From Scilla litardierei (lineage: Eukaryota; Streptophyta; Magnoliopsida; Asparagales; Asparagaceae): 64,000 bases of DNA. The translations under genes were made by a program, and so were the position numbers. The notes under the pieces were generated by a model. That model was given only the letters and a program-made list of their open reading frames with translations, was not told the DNA's origin and ran no database searches. The DNA lies in the NCBI GenBank assembly GCA_030789695.1, contig CM061134.1, positions 61,077,334 to 61,141,333 of the forward strand, written 5' to 3'. Position 1 is the stretch's first letter. Each line of letters opens with the position of its first letter. Below are positions 1 to 9,976 of the stretch, piece by piece.

Positions 1-298
1 CTAATCCCTATCGATTTCCTAACCCTATGGGCGCATCGGGAAGAGCCTCGAAGGGGTTTCTGCCAAAATCCCGGATTTGGGAACTACTCACAAATATTCA
101 TTAAAAAGCGATCGAAACGAAAATGAACCGTTAAAATCATAATCAGACAATAGAAATGCAATGGTAGTAAAGCAATTAAGATAATACTAAAGTTTTACAA
201 AGATCCGAAAACTTACAAAAACTAGAAAATTACAGCCGTCACAAAATGAAGAAAACAGTAAAAAATAACAAACTCCCGAATCTGGGAAACCTAGGGTT

Positions 299-309
299 CT
301 ATTTATAGA
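299..309 (-). promoter_or_regulatory. TATA box of the LTR fragment
   Basis: The minus strand reads TCTATAAATAG, followed after a few bases by an AACCCTAGG segment. It lies directly downstream (minus sense) of the palindrome cluster. This is the expected position of the Pol II promoter between U3 and R. Confidence 0.55.
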
Positions 310-312
310 AAA

Positions 313-720
313 CGACATCACCCGATCGGTTGACAAGTCAACCGATCGGGTGAGTCGCTTCACAAAATCACAGCGCAAAGCGGGGTTTCACCCGGTCAGG
401 ATGAACCGATCGGTTGGAACTTGGTGCGGTCGGTTGGATCTTGGTGCCGGCCGGTTGGATCTTGGTGCGGACCAGGTGAAGAGACCGGTTGGATCATCGA
501 GTTTGGGCTGTTGAAATTCTGCTACAGGTGAACCGATCGGGTGAAGGTCACCCGAACAGTTGGCAATCAGCTTCGAATTTCCAGAGACTTTGAGCTTTTG
601 ACCCGGTCACTGAACCGACCGGGTGACTTCTCGTGAGCTCCAAACTGCGCCCGGGTGGTGCTTGCGTGCATCACCCGATCGGTTGGAGATGACCAACCGA
701 TCGGGTTAGGGGCTGAAAGA
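313..720. repeat. cluster of CCGATCGG palindromes in U3
   Basis: Several copies and variants of CACCCGATCGGTTG / CAACCGATCGGGTG are spaced by tens of bases. Two are arranged as hairpin-forming pairs (317-351 and 673-706). Variants with GGTCGG, GGCCGG and ACCGGT cores lie at about 400-500 and 600-625. The cluster ends next to a minus-strand TATA box. Confidence 0.85.
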
Positions 721-1457
721 TGCAATCTTCGTCGTTTGACCCCCTGGATCACGCGTGACTCCTCCCGTTGCTCCAGGGACACATGATATCATCGTTTTAT
801 GCCCCAAATGCCAGTAATTTCATGCAAAACACGGAAAACACGAAAAAGTGAAAGAAAACAAGAAAACACAAGAAAACACGAGAAAACGAATAAAAGACGG
901 CGGTAAAATACGGAAAAACACGGAAGAAAACGTGCGTAAATATATGAAATATAAACGCACGTCAGGGTGCTTCCTGTAACGGTCGGTTTCCGATTGTACT
1001 ATCTTTTTGTACGTGCTCCTGATCGTGAACGTGTTAATTTTTTTTTGACTCTATTTGATTTGGAACATTATTGTGTGATATGTCGTTGTGACCCTCTTTG
1101 AGAGTACCACAATTGTGGTGTTGACTTGCAACATCATTTCACGGGTCGTTCTCCCACGATTGGACCATATCTGAAGAGACGTCGCGTTTCTCGCCTTTGG
1201 CATGAGACGTTTTTATTTTTAACTTCATTTCTCGTCAACGAAATTGTGATCTGTTTCCTCTGACTTCTTTCTTTTGTCGTTCCGGTCGCCCCGGTATTTT
1301 TCTTATAATTTTTGGGCTTCGTTTGAGCTATGTGCACGTTTAGACCCAACTTATTACAATTTTAACCCTAACAACTTAACCCTAAAATTAACCCTAGACC
1401 TAACTAATTGGCAGCCCCACGATTCAACCCCTCCTCCTACTCGCGTGGGCCCCACCC

Positions 1458-1467
1458 CTATAAAATA
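1458..1467 (+). promoter_or_regulatory. TATA box of the E1 LTR
   Basis: CTATAAAATA is conserved at the matching place in the 3' LTR (about 9291-9300). It is followed by CCTAGGGTTAT and a leader. It probably drives the genomic transcript. Confidence 0.65.
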
Positions 1468-2825
1468 ACCTAGGGTTATACGTTACTTTTCACAGCATTT
1501 GTTTTCTTCTCCCGCAGCCGGCCCTAACACAAAGAAACTCAGCCACGCAAGCTCCTTTCCCCTTCGACCTGACTCACGCCGGAGCTCCTAGCAGCCGCCG
1601 ACGAACTCCAGCTACCTCCCCCGACCCCCCTCTCTCTCCTACGACCCCGTACGGCGCCGGTTGCCGCCGCTAAAGACGCAGAGCCGCCGGAAATCACGCA
1701 CAGCAGCAACGGCAGCCTACTGTGGCCGCCGCCGCCGCCGCTGCCCCCTAGCCACCGCCGTGGATCCCCCTCTGCCCCTCTTGCCATTGACAGCGACCAC
1801 AGGCCGCGTACCCTCTGAAAACAGCGTGTTTGCTCGCTGTTTTGCGTGTTTGGCGTCGTCCCGACGCGTCGCTACGATCTCGCCATTTTCTCTCACTGTG
1901 GGAGTCATCTGACAGCCTCCTGCATCCTCTAGTGGCGTTTTCCAACGTCACGAGCATCACTTGCAACTCTCGACGGCATAGGCGTAGCGTACGTCGGACC
2001 GTTCGTCTTGAGTTGTTGTTACAGTTTCCCGGAAGCCGTAGAACACCTTCCCGACACTCCTGCTCGCTGTCCAGCCCCTAGCCTGATGTCTGCACTCTCT
2101 GACCACTACCAGAGCATGTTTGGCTATGCTACCCGTAACTGAGACGCCGCTAGAAGACGTTTCATAGCCGTGCCACTCAGATCGGTCGCCGTTCAGACTC
2201 TACTTCCTGTTCGCACCAAACCCCAGAGAGGTTAGTTTCTGAAACTCGTAGCGCAACCCAAACCGTAGCCAAAACTGAAAACCTAACTAAAAACGGCAAC
2301 TTAACTCATTAAATTTAATTTCTGCTCTTTTAAAACGATGTGGAACCGTAGACCGATGATTGGACTTTTGACTGTGCACATAGGATAGAATCGTCGGATA
2401 GGCTGATCGGACAACTTGACTCGTAACTGTTAGGGTAGCCACGTTCAACCTAGAAATGAACTTAAATAGGAATTTCTAAAATCGCGACCTGACACCATCG
2501 CCGTGACTGTTTCAGACGGACTACCGCGGACGCGACGACTGGACGAGCCCCGGACGGACGACACACTCGCCACCGCAGGCAAGTGTACCCACTTGCGTTT
2601 TTGACCGTGTCTTGGTCTTAAATTGTTAGAACTGTTAGACTGTGAGTGTAAAGATCCGGACGTGAAATGATAGCATCCGGTTCACCCTGACGACTTAGAC
2701 TTGACGACGAAGTCTAAGTCCGATGAACAACAACTTGTGACACCATAGGATTATCTTGTGTGTGTGTGCGTGTGGACACCCTAGAATAACTTTTCCCTAC
2801 ACTTGTCATGTCGTGTCCTGTCACA

Positions 2826-3111
2826 TAAAAAGCCTTCGGGCGTTTCAGATGCTCTCTTTGCGGGAGTGATCTCCGTGCTACAAAAAGCCTTCGGGCGTTT
2901 CAGATGCTCTCCTTGCGGGAGTGATCTCCGTGCTACAAAAAGCCTTCGGGCGTTTCAGATGCTCTCCTTGCGGGAGTGATCTCCGTGCTACAAAAAGCCT
3001 TCGGGCGTTTCAGATGCTCTCCTTGCGGGAGTGATCTCCGTGCTACAAAAAGCCTTCGGGCGTTTCAGATGCTCTCCTTGTGGGAGTGATCTCCGTGATA
3101 CAAAAAGCCTG
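2826..3111 (+). repeat. 55-bp tandem repeat array in the 5' LTR
   Basis: About five copies of a 55-bp unit (starts near 2826, 2881, 2936, 2991, 3046) are followed by a diverged copy. Each unit holds two hairpin-forming words: GCCTTCGGGC, a GCC/GGC stem with a TTCG loop, and CTCCTTGCGGGAG. The unit lies about 1.4 kb downstream of the TATA box and so would be transcribed. The 3' LTR has one copy fewer. Confidence 0.92.
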
Positions 3112-3921
3112 CGGGCGTTTCAGGTGCTTCCCTAGCGGAAGTGATCTCTGTACTTCTTGTCCTGAGTTCTGGGGTTTGGGATAGGGTTGAGCGTGCGCAC
3201 AGGGAGAGGGTCTGATCCCCCTCAACCCGTAAGGCGTGAACCCTTCGTGTCGTGTCGTGACGTGTCGTGTCCTACTTGTCTTGTCTGTCTTCGTCTTGTC
3301 CTGACACCTTTAGGTTAGTCCCGTAGTCGGTAGCACACGCTACGACTACTGCCTGCTACGCTTTACTTCCCTTCTACGTTACTTCTGTTGTTACTTTGTT
3401 ATAACCCCTGCATGCTAATCAACCAGTAAAACGATGTTTAATAGTACAGTAAACTTGCAGTAGAGTCTGACTTTCTGTTGTAGACTTTACCTGACGTACC
3501 GTTCCTTTCTTTGGTGCTGTACGTCCGGTGTCGAGCCGGAGTACGACGACCAGACCGAGCTACCAGAGGACGTAGAGCCAGAGGACGTCGATCCTGAGTA
3601 CGTGCCCGAGGACGACCAGAGTTAGAGATCCCCACTGCTGATCCGGAGGTTCCACTTTAGTTGTTGGGTGCGTAGCACCTTTTTGTTTTCCTGTCTAGGT
3701 TGGGTGCTTGCACCGGTAGTTTCCTTTTCTGCGGTTGTAGCCCTTCGGGCATTTTCGACTCTCAGTACTTTGGATATTTAATTTGGAATAAAATGATTGT
3801 CTTTCTTTTTCGTACTTTTATTGTTCTGTACTAACATGCAGGGACCTGTACCTTCGACTTGGAGTACCACACAGACACTTATTGGGTCCGGGCTTCTCGC
3901 CCCGGCCTAAGCGGGCCTTAG

Positions 3922-3960
3922 TCACGATTCGCCTCCGTTGTTTTGGGAAGCGGGGCGTGA
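3922..3960 (+). other. LTR-terminal hairpin
   Basis: The arms TCACGATTCGCCTCC and GGGAAGCGGGGCGTGA can pair over about 14 of 15 positions (counting G-T pairs), leaving a short T-rich loop. The hairpin ends one base before the terminal CA. The same hairpin terminates the E1 3' LTR and both E2 LTRs. Confidence 0.7.
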
Positions 3961-3970
3961 CAGGTTTTAG

Positions 3971-3986
3971 TGGTGGCCCATGCAGG
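3971..3986 (+). other. candidate primer-binding site
   Basis: TGGTGGCCCATGCAGG starts eight bases after the LTR end. E2 has TGGTGGCCCATACAGG at exactly the same offset. It begins TGG, as a tRNA 3'-CCA complement should. It does not match the initiator-Met site common in gypsy elements, and I could not assign a tRNA. Confidence 0.4.
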
Positions 3987-4094
3987 TCTCGACCCATTCT
4001 TTCTGCAAGTACAGAACAATAGGAGTCAGGACATTCATTTTATGATATCCAGTAATCGTACGAGTCTAATCTCTGTATTTTTCTTGACAATAGG

Positions 4095-5239
4095 ATAGCA
4101 GGACGACGTGTGACCCGATCCGGGAACTCAGGCGATGGAGTTTCGGAGGACCAGGGCGGAGACTTCCGTCAGTTTCTGGGTGTGATGAGAGAGATGCTGG
4201 AGGTGCAGCATCAGTTGGTTCAGCAGTCTTAGCGTGCTGCTCAGGCTCCTCCAGTTGCACCACCACCACCTCCGCCTACCCCACAAGCTGCTCCAGGAGT
4301 GAAGCAGTTCAATGAGCTCCAGTCGAGGACTTTTTCGGGGAAAGAGGGACCCCTAGCTACTGACGAGTGGATCCAGAGCACGGAGGAGAAGTTAGTTGCT
4401 GTGAAGATTTCTGATGATACCCGAGTGGAGATAGCGAAGATGCAGCTGATAGAGAATGCAAGGAACTGGTGGTGCATTGAGGAGAGGCGTCTGGAGAAGC
4501 CAGTGGAGTGGAAGACCTTCCGCTCGATGTTTAAGGATAAGTATTTCACCAAGTCTGCTAGGAGGGAGCTGTTGAGCAAGTTTATAGATCTGAAGCAAGG
4601 GGATATGACTGTCGAGGAGTATGAAGCTGAGTTCGAGATGCTGAGCCGTTTTGCCCCGCATATGGTGAGGAAGGAGGAGAAGCGAGCTGATCGCTTCGTC
4701 GGGACTGCGTCCGAAGATTTAGGCTTCTATGTCTTCGGTGAGTTTCACGACTATGAGGGAGGTGCTAGATGCTGCGAAGAATCATGAGCTTATTTCGCTC
4801 CTACCTGACCATCCAGCTGATAAGGGGAAGCGTCTCATGGAGCAGTACCGGCCACCTGCTAGGCCGACGATGAGGCCAGTCCAGACAGTGCCTTTCAAGA
4901 GGCCAGGAGCACCTATGCAGATTCAAAGTAAGGGACCATGCCATTATTGCGGGAAGACATGACATGTTCAGAAGGATTGTGGGAGGAAGCTGGGATTGTG
5001 CTTAGTTTGCAGGGATGCATCGCATGCTGCGAAGGATTGTTCGAGAGCGCGTCATGCTATGGTCGGAGCACCAGCCCCGCTACAGAGTAGAGCACCTGCC
5101 CCGGTTCAGAGAGGAGCTGTTGTACGTGGACCACCCTTGGCGCCACAGAGGCAGATGTTTCAGAGGGCAGTGCAGCCCCAGAGGCCGGCATACACTATGA
5201 CCGCTGTTGAGACTGAGGAGCTGGATGGAGTTATTGCAG
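4095..5239 (+). pseudogene. gag: E1 gag (broken)
   Basis: This is the retrotransposon capsid/nucleocapsid region. By alignment with the open gag of E2 (start at 32316), the start codon has become ATA at 4095. An in-frame TAG lies at 4230, the frame shifts near 4733, and a TGA sits inside the first zinc knuckle at about 4960. The capsid part (about 4299-4735) keeps the RNWW and RREL-type motifs of plant gypsy gag. Two CCHC knuckles follow (about 4939-4980 and 4999-5040), the second intact (CLVCRDASHAAKDC). A proline/glutamine-rich linker leads to the GT donor at 5240. The product would coat RNA in virus-like particles; this copy cannot make it. Confidence 0.9.
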
Positions 5240-5352
5240 GTATACTTCGAATCCAGACTTTCTTTTCGTAGTATAGATTTTAATGTTTAGCTATGTTTAT
5301 TTGCCTTGTTTGCTAGAGTAGTGTTGTTGACCTTAGTCTCTTTACATCTTAG
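5240..5352 (+). other. intron-like gap between gag knuckles and protease
   Basis: This 113-bp segment starts GTATAC and ends CTTTACATCTTAG. It contains stops in the pol frame, while coding similarity is continuous across it if removed (phase 1, within a Gly codon). E2 has a 112-bp segment at the same codon and phase. This is inferred from sequence only, with no transcript evidence. Confidence 0.7.
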
Positions 5353-7250
5353 GCACCATTCTTGTGTCCTCTCACCCTGCCTTGGCTTTGTTTGTCTCCG
5401 GTGCATCCATGTTCATCTTATCCCGGAGGTTCATAACAAAGCACTCCATTCCCACCCACACACTTCCTAAGTGTTGGGACATCACCACAGGGAACGGAGT
5501 GGTGACTGTGAACATGGGTTGTCGATCGATTCTTTTAGTGGTCAGTGGACACGAACTATTTGCAGACTTCATCGTCCACGACTTGCCGCATTTCGATGTC
5601 GTTCTTGGCATCGATTGGCTGGGAGACTTCCACGCCTCGATTGACTGCCACAGCAAGAGGGTTGTATTCCAGATTCCAGGTCATCCGGAGTTCGAGTTCC
5701 GTAGCAGAGATGAGTCGCTTGGGCCCATCAGATTTCGGGCCAAGCCGAAGGCACCAGCTGTGGCAGCTATGTAGATGGAGATGGAGATCGAGCGGCCAGT
5801 ATTCGTCAGAGACTTCGACGACGTCTTTCCGGAGGATATCTCGGGTCTGCCACCCGACAGAGCTCTAGAAATAGGTATTGAACTTATGCCGGGAGCGTAG
5901 CCGATATCGAAGGCGCCGTACCGTATGGCTCCTGCTGAGCTCGAGGAGCTGCGGAAGCAGTTAGATGAGTTGATGCAGAAGGGTTTCATCCACCCTAGTG
6001 TGTCACCGTGGGGTGCACCAGTTTTGCTTGTGAAGAAGAAGGATGGGTCCCGCAGGATGTGCGTCGACTATCGAGGGCTGAATGATGTCACAGTGAAGAA
6101 TAAGTATCCGCTGCCGTGCATCGACGATATTTTTGATCAGCTGGGAGGTTCGTGAGTTTTCTCGAAGTTGGACTTAAGGAGCGGATATCATCAGCTGAAA
6201 GTGAAGAAGGACGATATTCCGAAGACAGCCTTCCGGACTAAGTACGGACATTATGAGTTCGTCGTTATGCCCTTCAGCGTGACCAATGCTCCAGCGGTGT
6301 TCATGAATTTAATGAATTTAATTTTCTACGATTTCCTGGATAAGTTTGGTGTCATCTTCATTGATGACATTCTTATTTATTCGAAGTCTGAGGAGGAGCA
6401 CAGCTGTCATCTGAGGACAGTGCTGGAGACGCTGAGGCGACACAAGCTTTATGCCAAGTATAGTAATTGCGAGTTCTGGGTGGACAGGGTCGCGTTTCTG
6501 GGACACGTGGTGTCCGGTGATGGCATATCTGTTGATCTGGAGAAGGTCAGAGCAGTCAGGGATTGGCCGACTCCACAGTCAGCGTCAGATATCAGGAGCT
6601 TTCTTGGCTTAGCAGGCTATTATCGGCGATTTATCAAAGATTTCTCGAAGATTGCAGAGCCGATGACGAAGCTGACGAGGAAGGACGTGGAATTTCTTTG
6701 GTCTGATGCTTGTGAGGAGGCTTTCAGTATCTTGAAGGCAAGATTGACCACAGCGCCGGTTTTGGCGGTATCGGATCGGAGCGGAGGCTTCGAAGTTTAT
6801 TGTGATGCATCAGGGAAGGGCCTAGGATGCGTCTTGCATCAGCATGGCCATGTGGTCGCGTACGCTTCTCGTCAGTTGAGGACACATGAGAAGAATTACC
6901 CGACGCACGATCTGGAGTTGGCAGCGGTGATTTTTGCATTGAAGATTTGGAGGCACTTCTTACTGAGTGAGAGCGTGAAGATCTTCACCGACCACAAAAG
7001 CTTGAAGTACATCTTTACGCAGAAGGAGCTCAACATGCGTCAGAGACGATGGTTAGAGCTCATGGCTGACTACGAGATTGACTTGCAATATCATCCGGGG
7101 AAGGTGAATGTAGTGCCTGATGCCCTGAGTAGACTTCCTACTGCAATGATGCATACTACCGACTGGAGGTTGCAGCAGGAGCTGAGAGAGATGGATTTGG
7201 AGGTTGTCCTACCTGGTGTAGTTCATTCATTCATGAATCTGTAGATTCAG
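5353..7250 (+). pseudogene. pol: E1 pol: protease, reverse transcriptase, RNase H (broken)
   Basis: The protease motif is V-S-G-A-S (about 5387-5410) where retroviral-type aspartic proteases, including E2, have D-S-G-A; the catalytic Asp is lost. The RT carries the [13 protein letters not shown] motif (about 6168), the F-x-V-T-N-A-P segment and the catalytic F-I-D-D (about 6355-6375). RNase H follows, with [11 protein letters not shown] (about 6795) and TDHKSLKY (about 6990). Premature stops occur at about 5772, 5898, 6154 and 7242. Where E2 gives the ancestral codon, the stops at 5898 and 6154 are single C-to-T changes. These domains would copy element RNA into cDNA in the particle; this copy is dead. 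Confidence 0.93.
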
Positions 7251-8769
7251 TCCATGATCGTGGATCGGATCAAGGCAGCACAGGCAGGAGATCCGAAGCT
7301 ACAGAGGATCAGGAGGCAGGTTGAAGCTGGACTACGGACGGAGTTCGTGATTCATGAGGATGGTTCGCTGCGGTACGGCAGCAGACCCTGCGTACCTGCA
7401 GGTGATGTTCGTGAAGAGCTGTTGAGCGAGGCTCATAGCTCGCCATATTCTATACATCCTGGGGGCACCAAGATGTATAAGGATCTCCGTCTGAACTATT
7501 GGTGGTTTGGCATGAAGAGGAGTGTGGCACAGAGCGTTGCCAAGTGTGTGATATGCCAACAGGTGAAGGCTGAGCACCATCGTACGGCTGGTTTGCTACA
7601 ATCGCTTCCTATTCCGGAGTGGAAGTGGCAATATATTACGATGGACTTCGTGACTGGTTTACCTCGGACCCCGAGGCAGAACGACGCAGTTTGGGTGATC
7701 GTAGATCGGTTGACCAAGTCTGCGCACTTTATCCCATTCCGAGTGGGCCAGTCTACGGAAGTTTTGGCAAGGAAATATCTGGAGGTAAAAATTTCGTTTC
7801 TACTTTTACTTCTATTTTGATTTTCTCTTTGAAATGGTCGTGATGTAGACCGTGTACGTGCAGGAGATTGTACGCTTACATGGAGTCCCCGTGAGCATTG
7901 TGTCTGACCGAGACACGAGGTTCACATCTCAATTATGGAGAAGTCTGCAGGAGAATTTGGGTACGAGTCTGAGTTTCAGCACGGCGTACCACCCACAGAC
8001 TGATGGCCAGTCCGAGAGGACAATTCAGATTCTGGAGGATATGCTGCGAGCTTGTACGCTCGATTTGAAGGGATCATGGAAGGACCATCTTCACTTGGTG
8101 GAGTTTTCTTATAACAACAGCTACCAGGCGAGCATTGGCATGGCACCGTTTGCTGCCTTATATGGAAGGAAGTGTCGATCGCCACTGAGCTAGGATGACA
8201 TCGGAGATCGGGAGCTGTTGAGTCCAGAAATGATAGTGGAGGCTGTGGATGTCGTGAGGGACATCAGGGAGAAGCTTAGAGTTGCACAGGATCGATTCAA
8301 ACATTGGGCTGATGCCAAGAGGAGACCGTTGGAGTTCCAGCCTGGAGAGCACGTCTTCCTGAAGATTTCTCCGAACCGCGGAGTTATTCGTTTTGGGAAG
8401 AAGGGAAAGCTGAGCCCGAGGTATAATGGGCATTTTGATGTGCTTGAGCGTGTGGGAGCAGTGGCCTACCGCCTTGCTCTGCCACCATCTTTGGAGGGTG
8501 TTCACGACGTGTTCCACGTATCTCAGTTGCGTCGGTACGTCAGTGATCCATCGCACACTGTGGATTTCTCAGAGATTACGGTCCGTCCGGACCTGACGTA
8601 TGAACAGCAGCCTGTGCAGATCTTGGACCGTCGACAGAAGCAGTTGAGGAATAAGATAGTCACCCTGGTAAGAGTGATGTGGCGTCACAGATCACCTGGA
8701 GAGTCCACCTGGGAGTGCGAAGATGATATGAGGGAGCGTTTCCCGCATCTTTTCCCGAGCAGTGCTTGA
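7251..8769 (+). pseudogene. int: E1 integrase with chromodomain (broken)
   Basis: The HHCC zinc region (H..H about 7430-7450, CxxC in [11 protein letters not shown] at about 7540) is followed by the DDE core. The first acidic residue lies in TMDFVTGLP (about 7640), the second in SDRDTRF (about 7900), and the Glu in [12 protein letters not shown] (about 8015). A short GT..AG gap (7785-7848) interrupts the core. The C-terminal GPF-like segment and the chromodomain-type [12 protein letters not shown] (about 8680-8720) assign it to chromoviruses. In that group the domain is thought to steer insertion toward heterochromatin. A TAG at about 8191 replaces the Trp codon seen in E2 (G to A). The end at 8769 is about 40 bp before the 3' LTR. 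Confidence 0.93.
7785..7848 (+). other. intron-like gap inside the integrase core
   Basis: A 64-bp T-rich segment begins GTAAAAATTTCG and ends GTGATGTAG. It breaks the frame (64 is not a multiple of 3 and a stop occurs), yet both sides are integrase and join in frame. E2 has a 57-bp segment with GTAAAC...GTGATGTAG ends at the same codon. It is close to the minimum length for plant introns. Confidence 0.65.
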
Positions 8770-8798
8770 TGTTGATTCCGAGGACGGAATCATTTCTA

Positions 8799-8810
8799 AG
8801 TTGGGGAGGA
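8799..8810 (+). other. polypurine tract of E1
   Basis: AGTTGGGGAGGA directly precedes the 3' LTR TGTAAC. E2 has AGGTGGGGAGGA in the same position. This is the primer site for plus-strand synthesis. Confidence 0.8.
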
Positions 8811-9976
8811 TGTAACGGTCGGTTTCCGATTGTACTATCTTTTTGCACATGCTCCTGATCGTGCACGTGTTTATTTTTTTGACTCTATTTGATTTGGAAC
8901 ATTATTGTGTGATATGTCGTTGTGACCCTCTCTGAGAGTACTACAATTGTGGTGTTGACTTGCAACATCATTTCACGGGTCGTTCTCCCACGATTGGACC
9001 ATATCTGAAGAGACGTCGTGTTTCTCGCCTTTGGCATGAGACGTTTTTATTTTTAACTTCGTTTCTCATCATCAAAATTGTGATCCGTTTCCTCTGACTT
9101 CTTTCTCTTGTCGTTCCGGTCGCCCCGGTATTTTTCTTATAATTTTTGGGCTCCGTTTGAGCTATGTGCACGTTTAGACCCAACTTATTACAATTTTACC
9201 CTAACAACTTAACCCTAAAATTAACCCTAGACCTAAATAATTGGCAGCCCCACGATTCAACCCCTCCTCCTACTCACGTGGGTCCCACCCCTATAAAATA
9301 ACCTAGGGTTATGCGTTACTTTTCACAGCATTTGTTTTCTTCTCCCGCAGCCGGCCCTAACACAAAGAAACTCACCCACGCAAGCTCCTTTCCCCTTCGA
9401 CCTGACTCACGCCAGAGCTCCTAGCCACCGTCGACGAACTCCGGCTACCTCCCCTGACCCCCCTCTCTCGCCTGCGACCCCGTACGGCGCAGGTTGCCAC
9501 CGCTAAAGCCGCAGAGCCGCCGGAAATCACGCACAGCAGCAGCGGCAGCCTGCTGTGGCCGCCGCCGCCGCCGCCGCTGCCCCCTAGCCGCCACCGTGGA
9601 TCCCCCTCTGCCCTCTCTCGCCGTTGACAGTGACCACAGGCCGCGTACCCTCTGAAAACAGCGTGTTTGCTCGCTGTTTTACGTGTTTGGCGTCGTCCCG
9701 ACGCGTCGCTGCGATCTCGCCGTTTTCTCTCGCTATGGGAGTCATCCGACAGCCTCCTGCATCCCCTAGGGGCGTTTTCCGATGTCACGAGCATCACTTG
9801 CGACTCTCGATATCGTAGGCGTAGCGTACGTCGGACCGTTCGTCTTGAGTTGTTGTTACGGTTTCCCGGAAGCCGTAGAACGCCTTCCTGACGCTCCTGC
9901 TCACTGTCCAGCCCCTAGCCCGCTGTCCGCACTCTCTGACCATTACCAGAGCGCGTCTGGCTATGCTACCCGTAGC

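Larger units (their letters stand above)
1..962 (-). mobile_element. LTR fragment (U3/R part), Tat/Athila-like, minus strand
   Basis: No credible ORF is present. Read on the minus strand, the order is: AT-rich start (about 962-790), a cluster of CCGATCGG-type palindromes (about 720-313), a TATA box (299-309), then a leader with a GTGAGTAGTT box near 83-92. The same order, including the GTGAGTAGT box, occurs in the TG..CA element at 9977-11812, so this is most likely the 5' part of an LTR of a related but distinct family. The left part runs off the window. The right edge is uncertain; a TG start would fit near 962, twelve bases before element E1. An imperfect inverted repeat (ACGTGCGT / ACGCACGT) lies at 930-961. 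The family name is inference from LTR architecture only. Confidence 0.5.
975..3962 (+). repeat. E1 5' LTR (2988 bp)
   Basis: The LTR begins TG and ends CA. It has a TATAAAA promoter at about 1458-1465, a GC-rich CCG-repeat leader (about 1510-1830), a 55-bp tandem array (about 2826-3111) and a strong hairpin at its last 40 bases. Short ORFs in the GC-rich part are not genes: they lack family resemblance and recur only as repeat shadows in the 3' LTR. TTAACCCTAA words at 1360-1400 are not a telomeric array. Confidence 0.92.

Noticed and set aside
1355..1405. Telomere-like TTAACCCTAA words
   Set aside because: Only three irregular copies, inside an LTR and repeated in the other LTR; not the plant TTTAGGG array.
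1539..2081. Overlapping ORFs rich in Arg, Gly and Ser (also 9372-9979)
   Set aside because: GC-rich LTR leader with CCG repeats. The frames are not conserved between the two LTR copies and overlap on both strands.
2826..3111. CRISPR-like array
   Set aside because: Direct tandem repeats of 55 bp without variable spacers, located inside a plant LTR; no cas genes.
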